A stretch of DNA of 64,000 nt from Struthidea cinerea. Lineage: Eukaryota > Chordata > Aves > Passeriformes > Corcoracidae. The stretch is taken from the NCBI GenBank assembly GCA_013397865.1, contig VZTI01000622.1:161308-225307 (forward strand), given 5' to 3'. The notes beneath the pieces were generated by a model, which worked only from the letters and a program-made list of their open reading frames with translations, did no database searches and had not been told where the DNA came from. Made by a program: the position numbers and the translations under genes. Shown in pieces: positions 23,576-36,388 of the stretch (its first letter is position 1; the number at the start of each line of letters is the position of its first letter).

Positions 23576-26328
23576 CCCTGCAGCAGCCTGCAATCAGCAC
23601 TTTGGTGTGGCAGCGCTGCCCCTGATAAACGCAGGCTCTGTGACTCACAAAGCTGCCGGGTGCTGGCACTCACACCCACGTTCCTGTGCTCTGCTGTTCA
23701 TGGAACACTGGGAGGGCAGGGACTTCATCAGGTGGTGTTCTGCATCAGTTGCTCCTGAAGAAGTTTATCAATCTCTGTACACATCCTTGCTCCATCTTTA
23801 AGGCCGTACAGATAGTTACAAAATATTTTATGAGGTAGAGATCTGTCCTTTTGTTAATCTGCCTCTTGTATGTGTTATACAGACATGAAAGATTTGTTGT
23901 TTTAAAAGGGCTTTCAGAGGAAAGCAGGACCAGATTAAAAGAAAAACAAACAATCACAAAACTGCTCCACTGGGATTAATTGGGCAACTTTCTTAATTGA
24001 TCTCAATATAGACTTGAGGAAAACCCAGTGAAACCAGTGCAAGTCCTTTACTGTCTCAGATAAGCCTTGAATTAGGCTGCGGCCTTCTCTTCTGTGCCAT
24101 GTAGAAATCAGTCCCAGCATTTTCCCTGTTGCAGTTCTGCACCAGCCAGACAAGCTGTTCCACCTGGTTAAACCTGTGCCGTGTGTTTCATGAGTAATGT
24201 AAAAGATCCTTATTGCTGTTCTAAAAATACAATGCACTCAACAATCTTAATCCAACAGTGCAAGACAACACAGGTCTCTTTCATTAGTGGATTGTGGTAG
24301 GTATTGCTGAATCTAGTTCAAACAATTACTATTCAATTTTATATCTGCAGGCACTGTAATAAACTGGAACATAGTTTTCACTCTGATCAGTCACATGAGA
24401 AGTATCTCCTTACTGCTGCATACCCTTAAGCATCCCTATTCATCCATATGTGCATTCTGGCAAGTGCCGCATCCTCTCCACCATTAAGTTGTGTACAGAC
24501 TCCAGCCAGGGCTGGTTATTTTGGGAGTTTGGCAGCCCCTTCTCAAAGTGCCACTGGAGGTGCACCCAAAGCCAGATGCTGAGCCCACATTCTGAGGCTG
24601 ATGAACTGGATCAGAGCAACTGGATCAGAGCAGTCAGCCAGGAGTGTGGTGATAGGAGCAGTTTTGTTGGTTCTTAATCTTCAAAATTTGGGGGTTTGGT
24701 GTTGTTTTGGTTCGGTGTTTTTAAGAATAGTTCCATGAGGAATAGAAGGAAGTGGTGAAAGGAAAGAATTACTAAACCCTTCATAGAACAGGCTTATATT
24801 CTTGGTCCCAATTAATGTTCTGACATGTTTCTTTCTTCGAAATCTTTTGCCTTACTTGTGCAGAAAATGCAGCGTAAGCTTGTCACAGATGAAGATTGGG
24901 GCCTTTTTTGAAGCCACAACACTGCTGCATGTTGTGGTTGGCCATAGTTTATTTTTAAAGAGCAGCTGGACAAAGTGAGGTCAAGGAAGTTGTGTTAATG
25001 CAAGTCAAAAAATGAGAGGGAAGAAGTGTGCTAAATGAGGAATTTCAAGGTTTGCAAACTTCCCAAAAAGTTAACTTCTTGATGAAATTTCCTTGCATTC
25101 CTCGATGAGCTCTGCTCCATTTCATTGTGTACGGATCAATCCAGTAGAAAGCATGGCATGGAAGTGCAGGGGGATGTCAGAGGTGATGGGCAGGCTGAAA
25201 GAGCAAAGGAAGCTCAGATCTGACCTGTGGATGAAAATGTGTCACTTCATGCAAAGGAGGCATTGACTGCTGTGGGTCAGCTCTGACTTCTGCCTGGACA
25301 AAAGGAGGCTGCAGCTTGCAGGAGTGGGAAGGATCTGTTTGTAGATCTCAGGGAGTAGAGGATTATCTTCATTAATTCTGTGTGTGAACGTAAAATTAAA
25401 TAAGGTTAATGACTTGTGTAAAAGAAACTATTTTAAAAGCTCAGGAAAACGAAACTGGATAAATTTCTACTGAATATTGTGTCAAGTGATGTAGTGTCAC
25501 TCAGGAAAGCGTGTGCATGTACCAGGCTAGCACACGTGCTCAGATGAGCTCCCTTCCCAGAGCTAATGCTGGCTCAGGGGGCAGGTAATAAACAAAGCGT
25601 GCAGGTAGGCTCCAGAATAGATGTTGCTAATTAGCTTTTTTCTTTTTTTCACGTCTGAGCTGTGAAAATTGGCTGCAGCACTCCCTGTGATTATACCTTT
25701 GCCTGCTACAAATTTTGCTGATGTTTAGTTGAGGGAGAAATAGCAATTACGCAACCTGCAGGTGCCGTGATAGCACTCCAAGGTGTGTTGATGAAGTAAA
25801 CAGCCCTGCAGGATCAATTTCCCCGTGTTTCAAAGCAGAGCATGTATTCTGTAAATCTGCTGATGCTGAAAGATGTGTCTCCTCACATGTCCACATCTCA
25901 GTGCCAAACAGCCAGAGAACTCCAGTAAAGGACTGACCTTGTTACATTTCTTGGGCTCTAATGTGTCATGCAAAGGTAAGCAAACATCACGTCTTGGTAC
26001 AAAAAGGGCTCAGTGTTCCTCATCAGAGCGAGGATTTAAGCTGTTGATAAGGGGAACATGAAGAATTCTCATTAATGCTTTATCTGTTACAAAAGAGAAT
26101 GCAGCATGGGGATGGGGAAGGTAAGGATATCCTCTGTGCTGCTTGTGCTTTGCCTTCTTAAGAGGTAGAGAATGCAGAGATATTTCAGGTCCACAGGTGC
26201 ATTTTAAGTCTCACACTGTCTACCACGTACTCGTGTGAAATACTTGCACAGTGAAATATCCCCTCCCTACGGAAAACTCATCTCTGCTTTATCCAATGTG
26301 ACCCAAAGAGGACACAAGGCTGCCTTCT
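23576..26328. other. Unique DNA, no gene supported
   Basis: No named repeat apart from a 14-bp doublet at 24604. One exon-shaped segment (25902-25975) is described as a finding. Open frames are under about 100 codons and anonymous. Confidence 0.5.
24604..24631 (+). repeat. Two tandem copies of a 14-bp unit
   Basis: AACTGGATCAGAGC occurs twice back to back (24604-24617 and 24618-24631), identical in both copies. Probably a replication-slippage duplication. Confidence 0.88.
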
Positions 26329-26415
26329 CACAGGATCCCAGAACGGTCTGGGTGGGAAGGAACCTTACAGATCACCTAGTTCCAACCCCCTGCCGTGGGC
26401 AGGGACATCTTCCAC
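26329..26415 (-). mobile_element. CR1 LINE 3' end, minus strand
   Basis: On the plus strand the order is CTCACAGGATCCCAGAACGG, then TCTGGGTGGGAAGGAACC, then ATCACCTAGTTCCAACCCCC and GGGCAGGGACATCTTCCAC. This is the reverse complement of a CR1 tail. Only the last 90 bases or so of the element are kept. Confidence 0.9.
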
Positions 26416-26989
26416 GTGTCTTGTTCTTCCTGTGTCCCCTCAGTAACTCCTGATCTCTTCCTTTATAGTGCAGGCTCTGCTGTTCTGTCTCTCCCATCTC
26501 AGACACGTTGCTGTCACACACCTCTCTAGATCTTCAGCAATCTCCTGTGCTCTGTGCCTGTAAGAATTTCCACTTCTTGATCATGCTATTTTGTATCTTC
26601 TCTCTGGTGTCTAAAACACTTCAGTCTTCCATGCAGTGCTAGTTAATGACTGTAAAGTGAATTTAAAACAGCTGAATCTAGCTTCAAGACAACTAGATAT
26701 ATTTTGTAGGGGGAAAACTAATTGGAGAGTGAATGAGAAAATCCCTTCTAACATTTTCACTCTGAACATTGAAGGGTAATTCCATAACTTAGTTGTATCT
26801 CAGCCTTGGTTTTACCTCTGTTAAATTTAGGTCTCTAAAGAGTCCCCAGCACACATTTTCTCCCAAAATTCCACTGGTAGGTGCAGGAAAATTGTACCAC
26901 AAGGACACTATAAACTGCACAATGGCGGATTTCCTTGGGCAGGGGAAGACGCAGAGAGAAATCTGCAGCTGGAGGGATGGGACACTCAC

Positions 26990-27023
26990 AAACCCCAAAC
27001 ACACAGAAACCCCAAACACACAC
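26990..27023 (+). repeat. Tandem 17-bp A/C-rich repeat
   Basis: The unit AAACCCCAAACACACAG occurs at 26990-27006 and again, with its last base changed, at 27007-27023. A/C-rich sequence continues to about 27050. On the minus strand it reads as a G/T-rich track with GGGGTTT words. Confidence 0.82.
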
Positions 27024-28217
27024 ACCCAGAGACCCAGCCCAAAGAAACCCCAAGCAAACTCTCCTCTTCAGATGGAGAGGGAGCTCTTCAGGAGGCTTTT
27101 TGTAGGAAACATAGAGTAAAAAGCGTTGTGCAAGCCCAGGGCCTGGCACACAACTGGCTTTTACCTAAATTGAATAGGAGAGCTGGGGAAGGTGGGGCAA
27201 GAAAAGCCTGGGGCCAGGCAGGCGTGACAAGGAGCCTTTCTACAAAGGGAGTGGAGGACTTTCGACTGGAATGGCTTTGAGAGGATAATGTAGGTGCCTT
27301 TGGAAAGAAATGGTGGCTGTATTTACTCACCATCCCAAGCTGGCACTTGTTCTTGTGGAGGGTGGAAGGTATTCCCCTTTCTGCTGGCATTGTTAACATG
27401 AAAAACACGGAGCTTGTGGGTGAGCTCCACTTGTGGGTGTGGAAGAATATAAACCAGGGAAAAATGGTGGGTTCCTGCTTGGTTAACTGTGCAAAGCTGA
27501 GGAAAATGAGTGGCTCTTTGTTCACCAGCCTTCCCCTCTAGGAGTGGGGAACGTCTCTGGAGGTGACCTGGCTGCCGTGGGCAGCACAGTCTGACAGCTG
27601 CCTTTGGATGAGAATTCATTTGATTTGCAGTGCTGGACGCGGCACATCTGTATGGAAGCCTCACTCCAGTGAATCTTTGCAAATACGGCTCTGTGGAAAA
27701 GAAAGGCTCTGGCTTGGCAAATGCGCCACAGCTACCATGAGGTACTTCTGAGTAACGTGGGTTTGCCATCTCTGCCCCACCATCTGCTGCCCAAGATCAG
27801 AAAACTTGGAGTGTGGCCGCTGCTGCCTGCAAGCTTCCAGTCAGGATTCAGGCTGTAGTGGAATATTTACTTCACAAACCAGTAAGATCTTGCTCTCAAG
27901 CCATTGATGATTATTCCCAAGATGAAACTTGTAGTTTGCTGGTTTCCCTTTCCCTGTTTTGTCTCCTTGCCTTGTAGGAGGTGGGCAGCTAAGCTGGGCT
28001 CAAAACAGTGCTCCAGGGGCTGTGCTGCTGCTGGACTGGCCATGGCTCATGTGTGGCCTGCTCCAGGCAGGGCAGGGTGGGAGCTCTGTGCTCCTGCCTG
28101 TCCGAATAACCTGTCTGAAAATGGGCTCTGCAACAAAAATGCCCAGGTTTGAACAGCAGCTCTCCTATGGCTGTGAGGGGATGTGAGGGGAGAAAGGGCT
28201 CAAGGAAGCCAGGATGA

Positions 28218-28242
28218 GATGATGATGATGATGATGATGATG
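28218..28242 (+). repeat. (GAT)8 microsatellite
   Basis: Eight GAT triplets plus one base. The minus-strand frame 27989-28246 reads them as a serine run and is not a credible gene. Confidence 0.92.
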
Positions 28243-29110
28243 TCACCTGTATTGCAAATTTGGTGCTGAAAATATTTTATTTTTTTTTAAAGTAAACCAG
28301 TAAGCTCCCATCAAGGGGATTGATTCTGGGTTTTTGTCTCTTCCTCCCCCTCCCCGCAGCGTGCACTCCCAATGCTTGTGAAGAGTTAGAGTCACTTTGT
28401 GTTTTGTTTTGCTTTTCCTTACATGGGGATGTTCCATCTACTCTCTTCTCAAGCCTGATCAAGCCTTCTGTTTGATCCCAAATAGTCCAGGTTTTCAGTT
28501 TATAGAATTATGAATAAAGGCTTCATGTGCCATTTGAGATACACGTTCCTTCTCATTCAGAAGTGTTTGGTATTTACCCTTCTTATTTAAACATGTTTAA
28601 GCGATTCCATTACTAAATACTGCTGGAGGGAACCAAAGAGGAGAAGAAATTTGGCACAAATCCCAGTGCAATTTGGAGGTGAAGGTCTGAGGATGCTCGC
28701 TATCCTATAGAATGACAGTAATTAAAATTAATGAAAAATCACTGCATAACACCCACCACTTGACATATTTCCTCGGGTGGTTTTTGCAAAAATCTCCAAG
28801 ACAGACCTGTGGCTTGGGGCTTTGAAGTTCCCCTGCCCCTCCTCAGTCTCACCTCAGCTTTCATAAATAGAGATGGATACTTGAATAAATATTCTCAAAG
28901 AAGTTCATTACTTAAGACTTGTCTGTCCTAAGTAGCCTAATTTCTGTCTTAAGATGCCTCTGTAAAACTTTTGGGTTTTACATTTACTTTTTGCATTTGT
29001 GCCCAGGTAGAAGGATTAGAATTTGAGGAACTGCTCAGCCCAGTGGCAGGGACATAACTCCTCTGCAACAGAGAGTCAGCAAGGCTGGTGGGGGGATGGA
29101 GTGTGAAGGG

Positions 29111-29187
29111 GAAAAAACCAACAAAACAAAGCAAAAAGCCCCCAAACAAGTAAAAAACCCCCAAACCCCACCCCAAAAAACCAAACC
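29111..29187 (+). repeat. A/C-rich low-complexity tract
   Basis: About 77 bases made almost only of A and C with runs such as CAAAACAAAG and CCCCAAACCCCACCCC. Strong strand asymmetry, no fixed unit length. Confidence 0.85.
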
Positions 29188-32100
29188 TTACAAAATATTC
29201 TATGTGTAGATAAATCTGTTTGGTTGCTGAAGGAAAACAGACTCTTCATACTTCAAATGTAAGAATCTGTAGACACGATAATTTGAGAAGACCTGCCTTA
29301 AGATGGCATTGTCTGTGGATGAATCCTTTGGTAATTATTTATGGATACAATTTCAAGTGTTGGCTGAGCTGCTCAGAGCCATCAACCAGAAGTGAGAGTC
29401 CATCCCATAGTGGAACAGCTGGGTTTGCTCTTTGATGTGGGAGGTGCGTAGAGATTTCCCAGCTCCACTTCCCAAGGGTTCCTTATTTCGACGACCTTTT
29501 CCCCATCTGCAGCAAAGGAGGGTTTGGATTCCCTTGTGACTTCTCAGCCTCTTTTGATGGCTAAACACTGAGGGATCAGTTGTATCCTTGCTGACCTGGT
29601 CTTCTGGCATCAGGGTTATCTAAAGGGAAGGTCAAATGCTGCTGTGTTTCACATTCCCTTTTCTGATTGTTTGTGACCAACAGCACGACTCTGGTGAGAT
29701 GTGGGACAAGAGGCACACAGAAACAGTTATTTCTTCTTGCACTTAAAATCTTTTGTTTAATCCCCTTTTTTTTTGTTAGGTGGTAGGATCTCATAATGGG
29801 ATGAAAAAAGGCAAACTTGCTATTTGACAAACTTTGAGGGAGAAGCCCATCTTTTATGGGTTTTTTCCCCAGTGAAACAGTCCTGAAAGAACCCTATTAA
29901 ACTGTCTCTTCCTGTTGCCAGTACACAGTGCCACCTACCCAGGTCTATGGATTCTCTTTCAGGTGAAGGAAACTTCCTGACCTCTTTTTTTTTAATTTTT
30001 TTTTTTCCCTAAAAGCAATTAAGACTTAAGGGAAACACTTAAGAGAAAATTCTGATCTATTTGTGAAAATCTATTTTTTTTTTCTTGCTGAGAAAAAAGA
30101 TCAACATCAGTATATCAGGCAGAAGAGTTTCCAGTGTCACTTGGAAGTGACATTAAAAGACTCTTTTGAATCAGCAAAGCACCTAACACATAAAATCCTC
30201 TTGCTTTACAGCCTCAGTGTTTGGTGAACAGTCAAGACATTTTATTACCCTAAGGAAAGAGACAGAGTTGTTTTTGTCGTGGTACTTCTTATTCTGAGTT
30301 ATTCTTTGTTTTTTGTCATGTTGCAAATCAGCAGTGAAGAAAACTCACTCAGCAAGCAGTAAAAGCTGCAACAAATGTTTACCCCTTGGGATATGTACTC
30401 TGGAGAGAAATCCCCACCCAAACTGAGCAGACACTTCAAGGTCTACGCGTGCAAGTTCAGCTTGACTTGGAATACAGGCACACAGCCAATCAAGGAATCA
30501 CACAGTCCAGGTCTGTATTTGAGGTTAAAACATTCTCTATCCAGCAGGTTAATAAGTTATCCATGAAGCACGAGAAGCATCAGAACTGCAGTTTGAAATA
30601 TCTGATATTAAATCTCTAAAATAAACATTGAGAACTAGAGAAAATAAATTGCTCTGTGAAAGAATTGAGTAATATTATGATTTCCCTCTTCCTCACCCCT
30701 TGAATATATTGCTTAATCTGTCCTAAGACTAATTGCCATCCTTAAGAAGGATGTGCATGTGGGTGCCTTTGGGTTCCACAGTCTGTTTCCTTCACAGCAG
30801 CAGAGTGGCCTTTCTGACTTTATTACTTGTCAGTGTTTATTAATAATCTGGATTTTGGGCAAAATTCTTATGCCACATTGATGAGGATGAATCCTGGTTC
30901 AAGAGCAGTCAGTAGGATCCTTGACACTGATTTAATGAAACTTTTGGCTTGGCAAAGTGTCTTTTCTGTAATATGCAATGAAAAAATTGAGTATACCCCA
31001 TTCAGCACTTCTCCCCCAAAATGACTGAGTTCCAGGTTGGCTCCTCTGTACTTTTTCTGTGACACTCTGAACTAGAAAAGTTGGAATTGGAAATTCTTCC
31101 AGGAGTTTTCTTTTCAAACAGGGTGTTTGTGTTATAACTTATGGGGCTGTGCTATAATGTCTTGGGCCATGTTATCCTCAGTCAGGAGTTTCTGGAGAAT
31201 GGTTATTCATGTAGATGTTCACTAATGAAATCTCGTTTGTTTAGGAATTGTCACACCTACCGCAGCAGTGTGATCACACCCTCAGACTGAAAAATCTTCA
31301 GGGCAGCAGCTCCTAGTTTGCACCGAAGTGCAAAAACCATAAGATACATGAATCTGCCTTGCTCAGAGCATATGTATGACTGGCAAGTGCTTCCAGGAAA
31401 AATTGCAAATTCCTTTCTTTCCCAGAACTGTTCAGTTTTGCAATTTTTCTTTAGTGAGTTCTGGAATTGAATTTTCAGCCTCTATTCTTGTTCGTTAGAT
31501 TTTGTTTCTTCCTGTCTTGTCTTCTAGGTTTTATGACTACTTATTTATAGGTTTGTTTCTTCCAGGCGGTTAAATTGATCTTTAATTTTATTTCACGACC
31601 ACAGAGGAAAACAGCACAAGCTGCAGCAAGTCGGGAGGCAGGCAGGTATTGTACGCACTTTCCTGAGGCTAAACAGACCTGTGCTTCGGTGTCTTGGCTG
31701 CTGAAGTGTGCTCTTCTAAGGAAGAGGATGTTGATGGAAATCTGGGGAATTTGTTCTTTTATTAGATTAAATGGAAAAAAGATAAGTGGTCACTCAGCCG
31801 TGCGTGGCCGGAGTGGAGTTGAGATGTGGGCTCGGTCACTGGTCAAACTGAGTGGGCCTGGGAGTGTGGCTGTGGGTGTGGGGAGAGCAGAAAAGCTCAG
31901 GTCTCTTGGGAGCAGAACAAATTGTCACTGTGAGCCGGGCTCAGGCCTCTGGAGCTGGTTTGGGACTGGAACTCAAGGGAGTTGTAGAGGTGTCTCATAC
32001 CAGGAGCCAGGGTCTCATTGTGACCCGAAATGTGCCTCGTGTTGCCAAGAGCAGCGGATCAGAGCGCTGGGGTTTGTGTTCACAGCACGGGGGTTTGTGT

Positions 32101-33105
32101 TCTGCAGCTCCAGCTGCTGAGGGGAGGCAGAGCTGACAAGCACCTGAGCAGGGCTGGGTGCTGACGAAACAGGAGCTGTCTCCACTTGCCAGGCAGCTGT
32201 TTCGTAGGTGCAGAGATGCAACATGACTTTGCTACTGATCCCAGTACTTGGGGGAATAGGATTTGCCACTTTGTTTCTGTGCCTTAAGCAATTGTCATGT
32301 TTTCAAAGGAAAATTGCTTTGCTACAGTTCTAATTTCCACTTTTTGAATACTGGTTTTCATCTTCACTTTCTCTCTGCTTTTATGGGACGGAGGAAATCA
32401 TCACCTTGACAAGATGCAGCAGTTTCCCCACAGACAACAGGGTCAAGGCATTTGGCAGGTGACAAGTCCCTCTGTCACACTGCTTGACACGCTGGCAAGT
32501 ACCAGGCTGAAGGGTTGAGAGGCACAGTCATGCATTGTAGGGCTCTGGAAAAATCCTGGTGCTTGGCTCCATCACTTGGCTGTGATGGAGGGCACGTGTG
32601 CTTCACACACAGGAGATTAACCCCTTGTTCTGCAGCACAGAGCTCAGGCTTGGCCCAAGGCTGCTGTGCCAGTGCTACACTTCAGCTTTGTTAATACTCA
32701 AATGTATAAAACCACATGTTGAGCACTGCTGTTGGAACCAAAGATTTTTGTGTTCAGTCAATCCTCCTGAACAACGCTGACTTTCAGGAGCTGATCTCTT
32801 GGCCAGGTATCAGTAGATTGTGAACACAGCTCCCACTGCACAATAGGAAAACTTAAATGTGTGTATTTCCTGTGCTGGGACATCCTGCAGAGGTAATCCT
32901 GTGCATGGCTGGCGCGAGGATCGTAGGAGCTCCTGCCACTGGCATGTTCTGCTGCCCTTGTGTGGATGCCTTGGGGAGGGATATTGTCATCCCAGAAGGA
33001 CAACCTGAATTGTGCTGGATGAACCAAGCGTGGAGCTGTGCACCAAATCTTGCAACGCTAGTGCTAGCAGACACCTGAAGGAAATGCTGCAAGACTGACT
33101 TAAAA

Positions 33106-33290
33106 CAACTGAAAAAAAAAGGGAAAATACTTCTCTGCACAGCAAGCAGCAACCTTGTGGAACGGGCTGGGACTCCCTGGAACTGGCTGCCCAAAGCAGT
33201 GGTGGAAACAAAGAGCAGCAGCTGTTTGCAGAGACAGGGATGGCTCCTTGGCAGCCTCAGTCCACTGCGGATCTCAGGGATGGTCTGTAG
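33106..33290 (+). mobile_element. Degraded LINE-like 3' fragment (CR1/L3-type), tentative
   Basis: From about 33130 the text runs TACTTCTCTGCACAGCAAGC, then CTTGTGGAACGGGC, then TGGAACTGGCTGCCC, then AGCAGTGGTGGAAACAAAG. This matches the remembered layout of CR1/L3-type 3' regions (TTCTTCACACAG, then TGTGGAACTCACTGCC, then GTGGTGGAGGCAAAG). Similarity is patchy and the tail is not recognisable, so the copy would be old. It lies inside a 207-codon minus-strand frame (32853-33476), which is then best read as antisense repeat. Chance similarity is possible. Confidence 0.4.
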
Positions 33291-35465
33291 GAAGGGCCTG
33301 GGCTTGGGTTTTTGTCTAAATAACTCTTCCCTTTGCCACAGCTGGAGAGACAACACCAAACTGAAGGGAGCACTGGCCAGACCCGCTGGGCACTTCACAC
33401 GTCCTTTCAGGGGCTCTGAGAGACCGAATGTCTGTGGCTTCCCCCGCCAGAGAGTGGAACTCTGCGACTCAGGCACTGCAGTATTCCTTCCGTGTTTTGG
33501 GATCAGTCAAGCACGTGGCCAAGCAGGACTTGCCTACATGCCTAAAGGGCAGGTGTTAACAGGTGCCGAACTGGGAGTTCACACAGGACTGTAGAAGCTA
33601 CAGCAGCAGCTTTGCAGGTGGAGGGCCAGGAGTGGTCCTGCTAAGCCAGCAGGACAATGCAAACCTGACCCACAGTAAATTGGTGTGCTCGGATTCCCTT
33701 CGGTGTAACTCCTCAGCTTCGGTAGAAAACAAATCCACAGTTTTTCCAGCAAAACAAGTTGTTACTGCTTTAACCAGCTCAGGAGCCCTTGTTTATTTCA
33801 GCTTTGAAAGCAGTTTTTGAAAAGGATCTCGATGGTATTAAAATTTATGCCAGAGGTGGCTAATAAGCACCCCCTTTCCCTTGTCATAGCAGCAGGAAAA
33901 TCATCAAGGGCTGCTTCTATGCATAAACCATCTGACTTCAATAAAATAATTGGATGCACAAACTTGGGATTTAATATCAGTCTTATTCAGTGGGGTTTTT
34001 TTAGGTTGTGCAGCATAATGAAGTCTAAAATACTCTGATAATTTTTTTATTAATGTTGCCCGAGTTAGAGAACTAGCACTTACACAGTATTGACTTTTTC
34101 TTTGTTTGTTTCTTTCTTATCAAGTTTCAAACATTTTTGAGGATTTGGCAGGCGTCCCTAATCCCTGAAGCTCTGGATGATTTATCACCTCCCTGTTCAG
34201 CGCTGGGGAACCGTGTGCCAGCTGCATTTCGTGCTCTCCTGTGGCATTCCCATCCCTCACTCCAAAGCTGCCCCTGCACAGGCAGAGCCGCACCAGTGCC
34301 TCCCCAGCCAGGACGCTTCTCCCTGGGAAGTTTATTGCTCTAAAAACTGTATTTTTAATGAACACATTCAGGAAATGTGTTTGTAAACAGAGATTTATCG
34401 CTATTTTGCTGCCTCCAGAGGAGATAACTGTGGAGTGTTTCCTCCAGGTTCTGTCTGGACCTCGTGATCCCCTACTTAACCACTTGCAGCTCTCAGTCTT
34501 TTCTGTATCATCACTCCATTTTAAAACTATGGCAAATTAGGCCTTTTTTTTTTTTTCTCATTAAGCCATAAATTATGGTTTCCTGGATTTGACTTATGTT
34601 TTTTAATTAATATTTCCCCATCCCTTTCCCCTTTCCAGAAAGTCTTTATCTGGCAGTTCTCCAGCAGAGGTTCTGCCCCGAGTCGAAATCCTGCCTCAGG
34701 ATTTCCTGGTTTTGCCTCAGCTTATTGCATGTCCATGGAGTCATTCTGCAAACAAATTAATTTCTCCTTGTCTAGAAATTATAGAGCTCTTCCATTCTGT
34801 CCTTCTCCAAAGGATGTTAGAACAAATCTGTCTGAGGGGCTTTCAGAGCCCTGTGCACAGAAGTGCATCTATGGATAACATCCAGGTGCATCTGGGGATA
34901 GAATAGGAGCAAGAGAGGCTTGAAAAATTGAGAGACAGGAGAAGCAAACTGTTACGGTGGAAATAGTTCTTTGTTCTTGTGTTAGTGAGTTAAATTAAAT
35001 GGGTGCCATCACCCACACAGACAAAAATCACATGCCTTGCCCTGCTCCTGGTTTCGGAGAATGCTTTAGAAACTGCTCCATAAAGGGCACCTTATCTGCC
35101 CCCTTCTTTGTGTGGAAATGTTGAAAAGTTAGAGCCAGTTCTCCTCCATGCCTCTTCTGCGGGCTTTAACCAAATATCTCAGGGTTCTGTTGCCTACCAG
35201 CTTTGGAGCTTTGGCTTCTTGCCCTACAAAGCTTCTACTGCAGATTCAAAGAGAACTGGTTTTGTTAGGCTTCAAGTCGAGTTCTTCACAGGGAATTTGG
35301 GTGGCTGTGAAGCAAAGTGGCATCGCAGGGTTCTGAGCATCCCTGCGCTCCTTTGTCAGCAGATGACAATCTGTCACCAGCTAAAACTCTCAGGCACCCA
35401 GGAAAAAAGCAGCAGATGGAGTCAGTTGCCAAGCAAACTGCTCACTGGGTTTGTGTGAGGTTTTA
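33291..35465. other. Unique DNA, no gene seen
   Basis: No recognisable exon or repeat other than a poly-T run near 34543-34556. Open frames (up to about 145 codons at 33157-33594) are anonymous. Confidence 0.5.
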
Positions 35466-35562
35466 GAATCTCGGAATCACAGAATCCTTAAGGTTGGAAA
35501 AGTCCTTTAGGATCATCAAATCCAACTGTGACCCCAGCTCTGCCATGTTCACCAGTAAACTA
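35466..35562 (-). mobile_element. CR1 LINE 3' end, minus strand, different subfamily
   Basis: On the plus strand: AATCACAGAATCCTTAAGG, then TTGGAAAAGTCCTTTAGGATC, then ATCAAATCCAACTGTGACCC and CAGCTCTGCCATGTTCACCA. The GGAAAAGTCCTTTAGGATC and ACCAGTAAAC wording differs from the GGAAGGGACC type seen at 5367 and 26329, so this is a separate CR1 subfamily. 5'-truncated. Confidence 0.9.
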
Positions 35563-36388
35563 TTTGGTGAGTTTCTAACAGAAGAACACTTTGTGGGCTT
35601 GCTGGGGTTTTGGAAATTTCTTAGGTTTGCTTTTCTCCCAGTCTTGCCCTGTATGCAGCTGATCTTTTCTGACTTCAGGAATATCAGTCTAAGCCACACA
35701 ACGTCTTTGTTTCTTGGTACTGAATTCTGACCAGACACCCAGCTCTGTGTAAAACAACTCTTGTTGAGTTGGTCTGAAAAGGAGATGGATATAACCAGCA
35801 GAAGCTTTACTGGCACAGGGAATTGGATTTAGAAATTAAAAAGTTCCTTCTAGCATTGGTAATTAACTCCAGCCTTTTATCAGCTGGATTAATTTTCTAG
35901 TCTACTGGAACTGTGAAGAGATTGAAAGCTTAGTGATCGGTGGGGTCTGGATTGTATTGCATTATCTTCCTTGTCTTAAAAATATTGCAAAACCAGAAAA
36001 TGTTGTTAACATTATATGATGTATCATTAGTGAAATACAGCCCTTAATAAACTCCTGCTCTGCAGGGTTGGGTGGGAGTGGCAAAGGAAACATTGCAGTC
36101 TTGTGGCAATGCACCCCCAGACAAGAAAACCAGGAGCTGCTGGCATTAGAACCCCTGCCAGCTTCGGCCCAGTTTCTGCTCCTTGTCCTTGGGGCATTGT
36201 AAACCTCCTTAGAATAGAATATGGAAAATAAATCTCAATTTTGTGTTAAAATAAGTGTTTCCCAGCATGGTGGTGACACATAAACATGGCTGGTTGGTGA
36301 TGGTTTGCCTTGAAGCTGCAGTTTAAATGGGGTGGTTTGAATGCAGGGTGTAAATCCCAGCTGTGCCAGGGGTGTTTCATGGGATGGG
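35563..36388. other. Unique DNA, no gene seen
   Basis: Nothing recognisable. A 117-codon minus-strand frame (35463-35816) partly overlaps the CR1 tail and is not credible. Confidence 0.55.

Larger units (their letters stand above)
26416..33105. other. Unique DNA with A/C-rich and simple repeats, no gene
   Basis: This 6.7-kb stretch holds two A/C-rich tracts (26990, 29111), a GAT microsatellite (28218) and T-rich runs near 29982-30006 and 30072. Open frames up to 181 codons (31575-32120, plus) have no recognisable domain. The 145- and 148-codon minus frames at 27088-27769 overlap each other in different registers. No named transposon seen. Confidence 0.5.

Noticed and set aside
32853..33476. 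207-codon minus-strand frame
   Set aside because: It overlaps a 145-codon plus frame and probably reads an old LINE-like remnant antisense. No domain seen.
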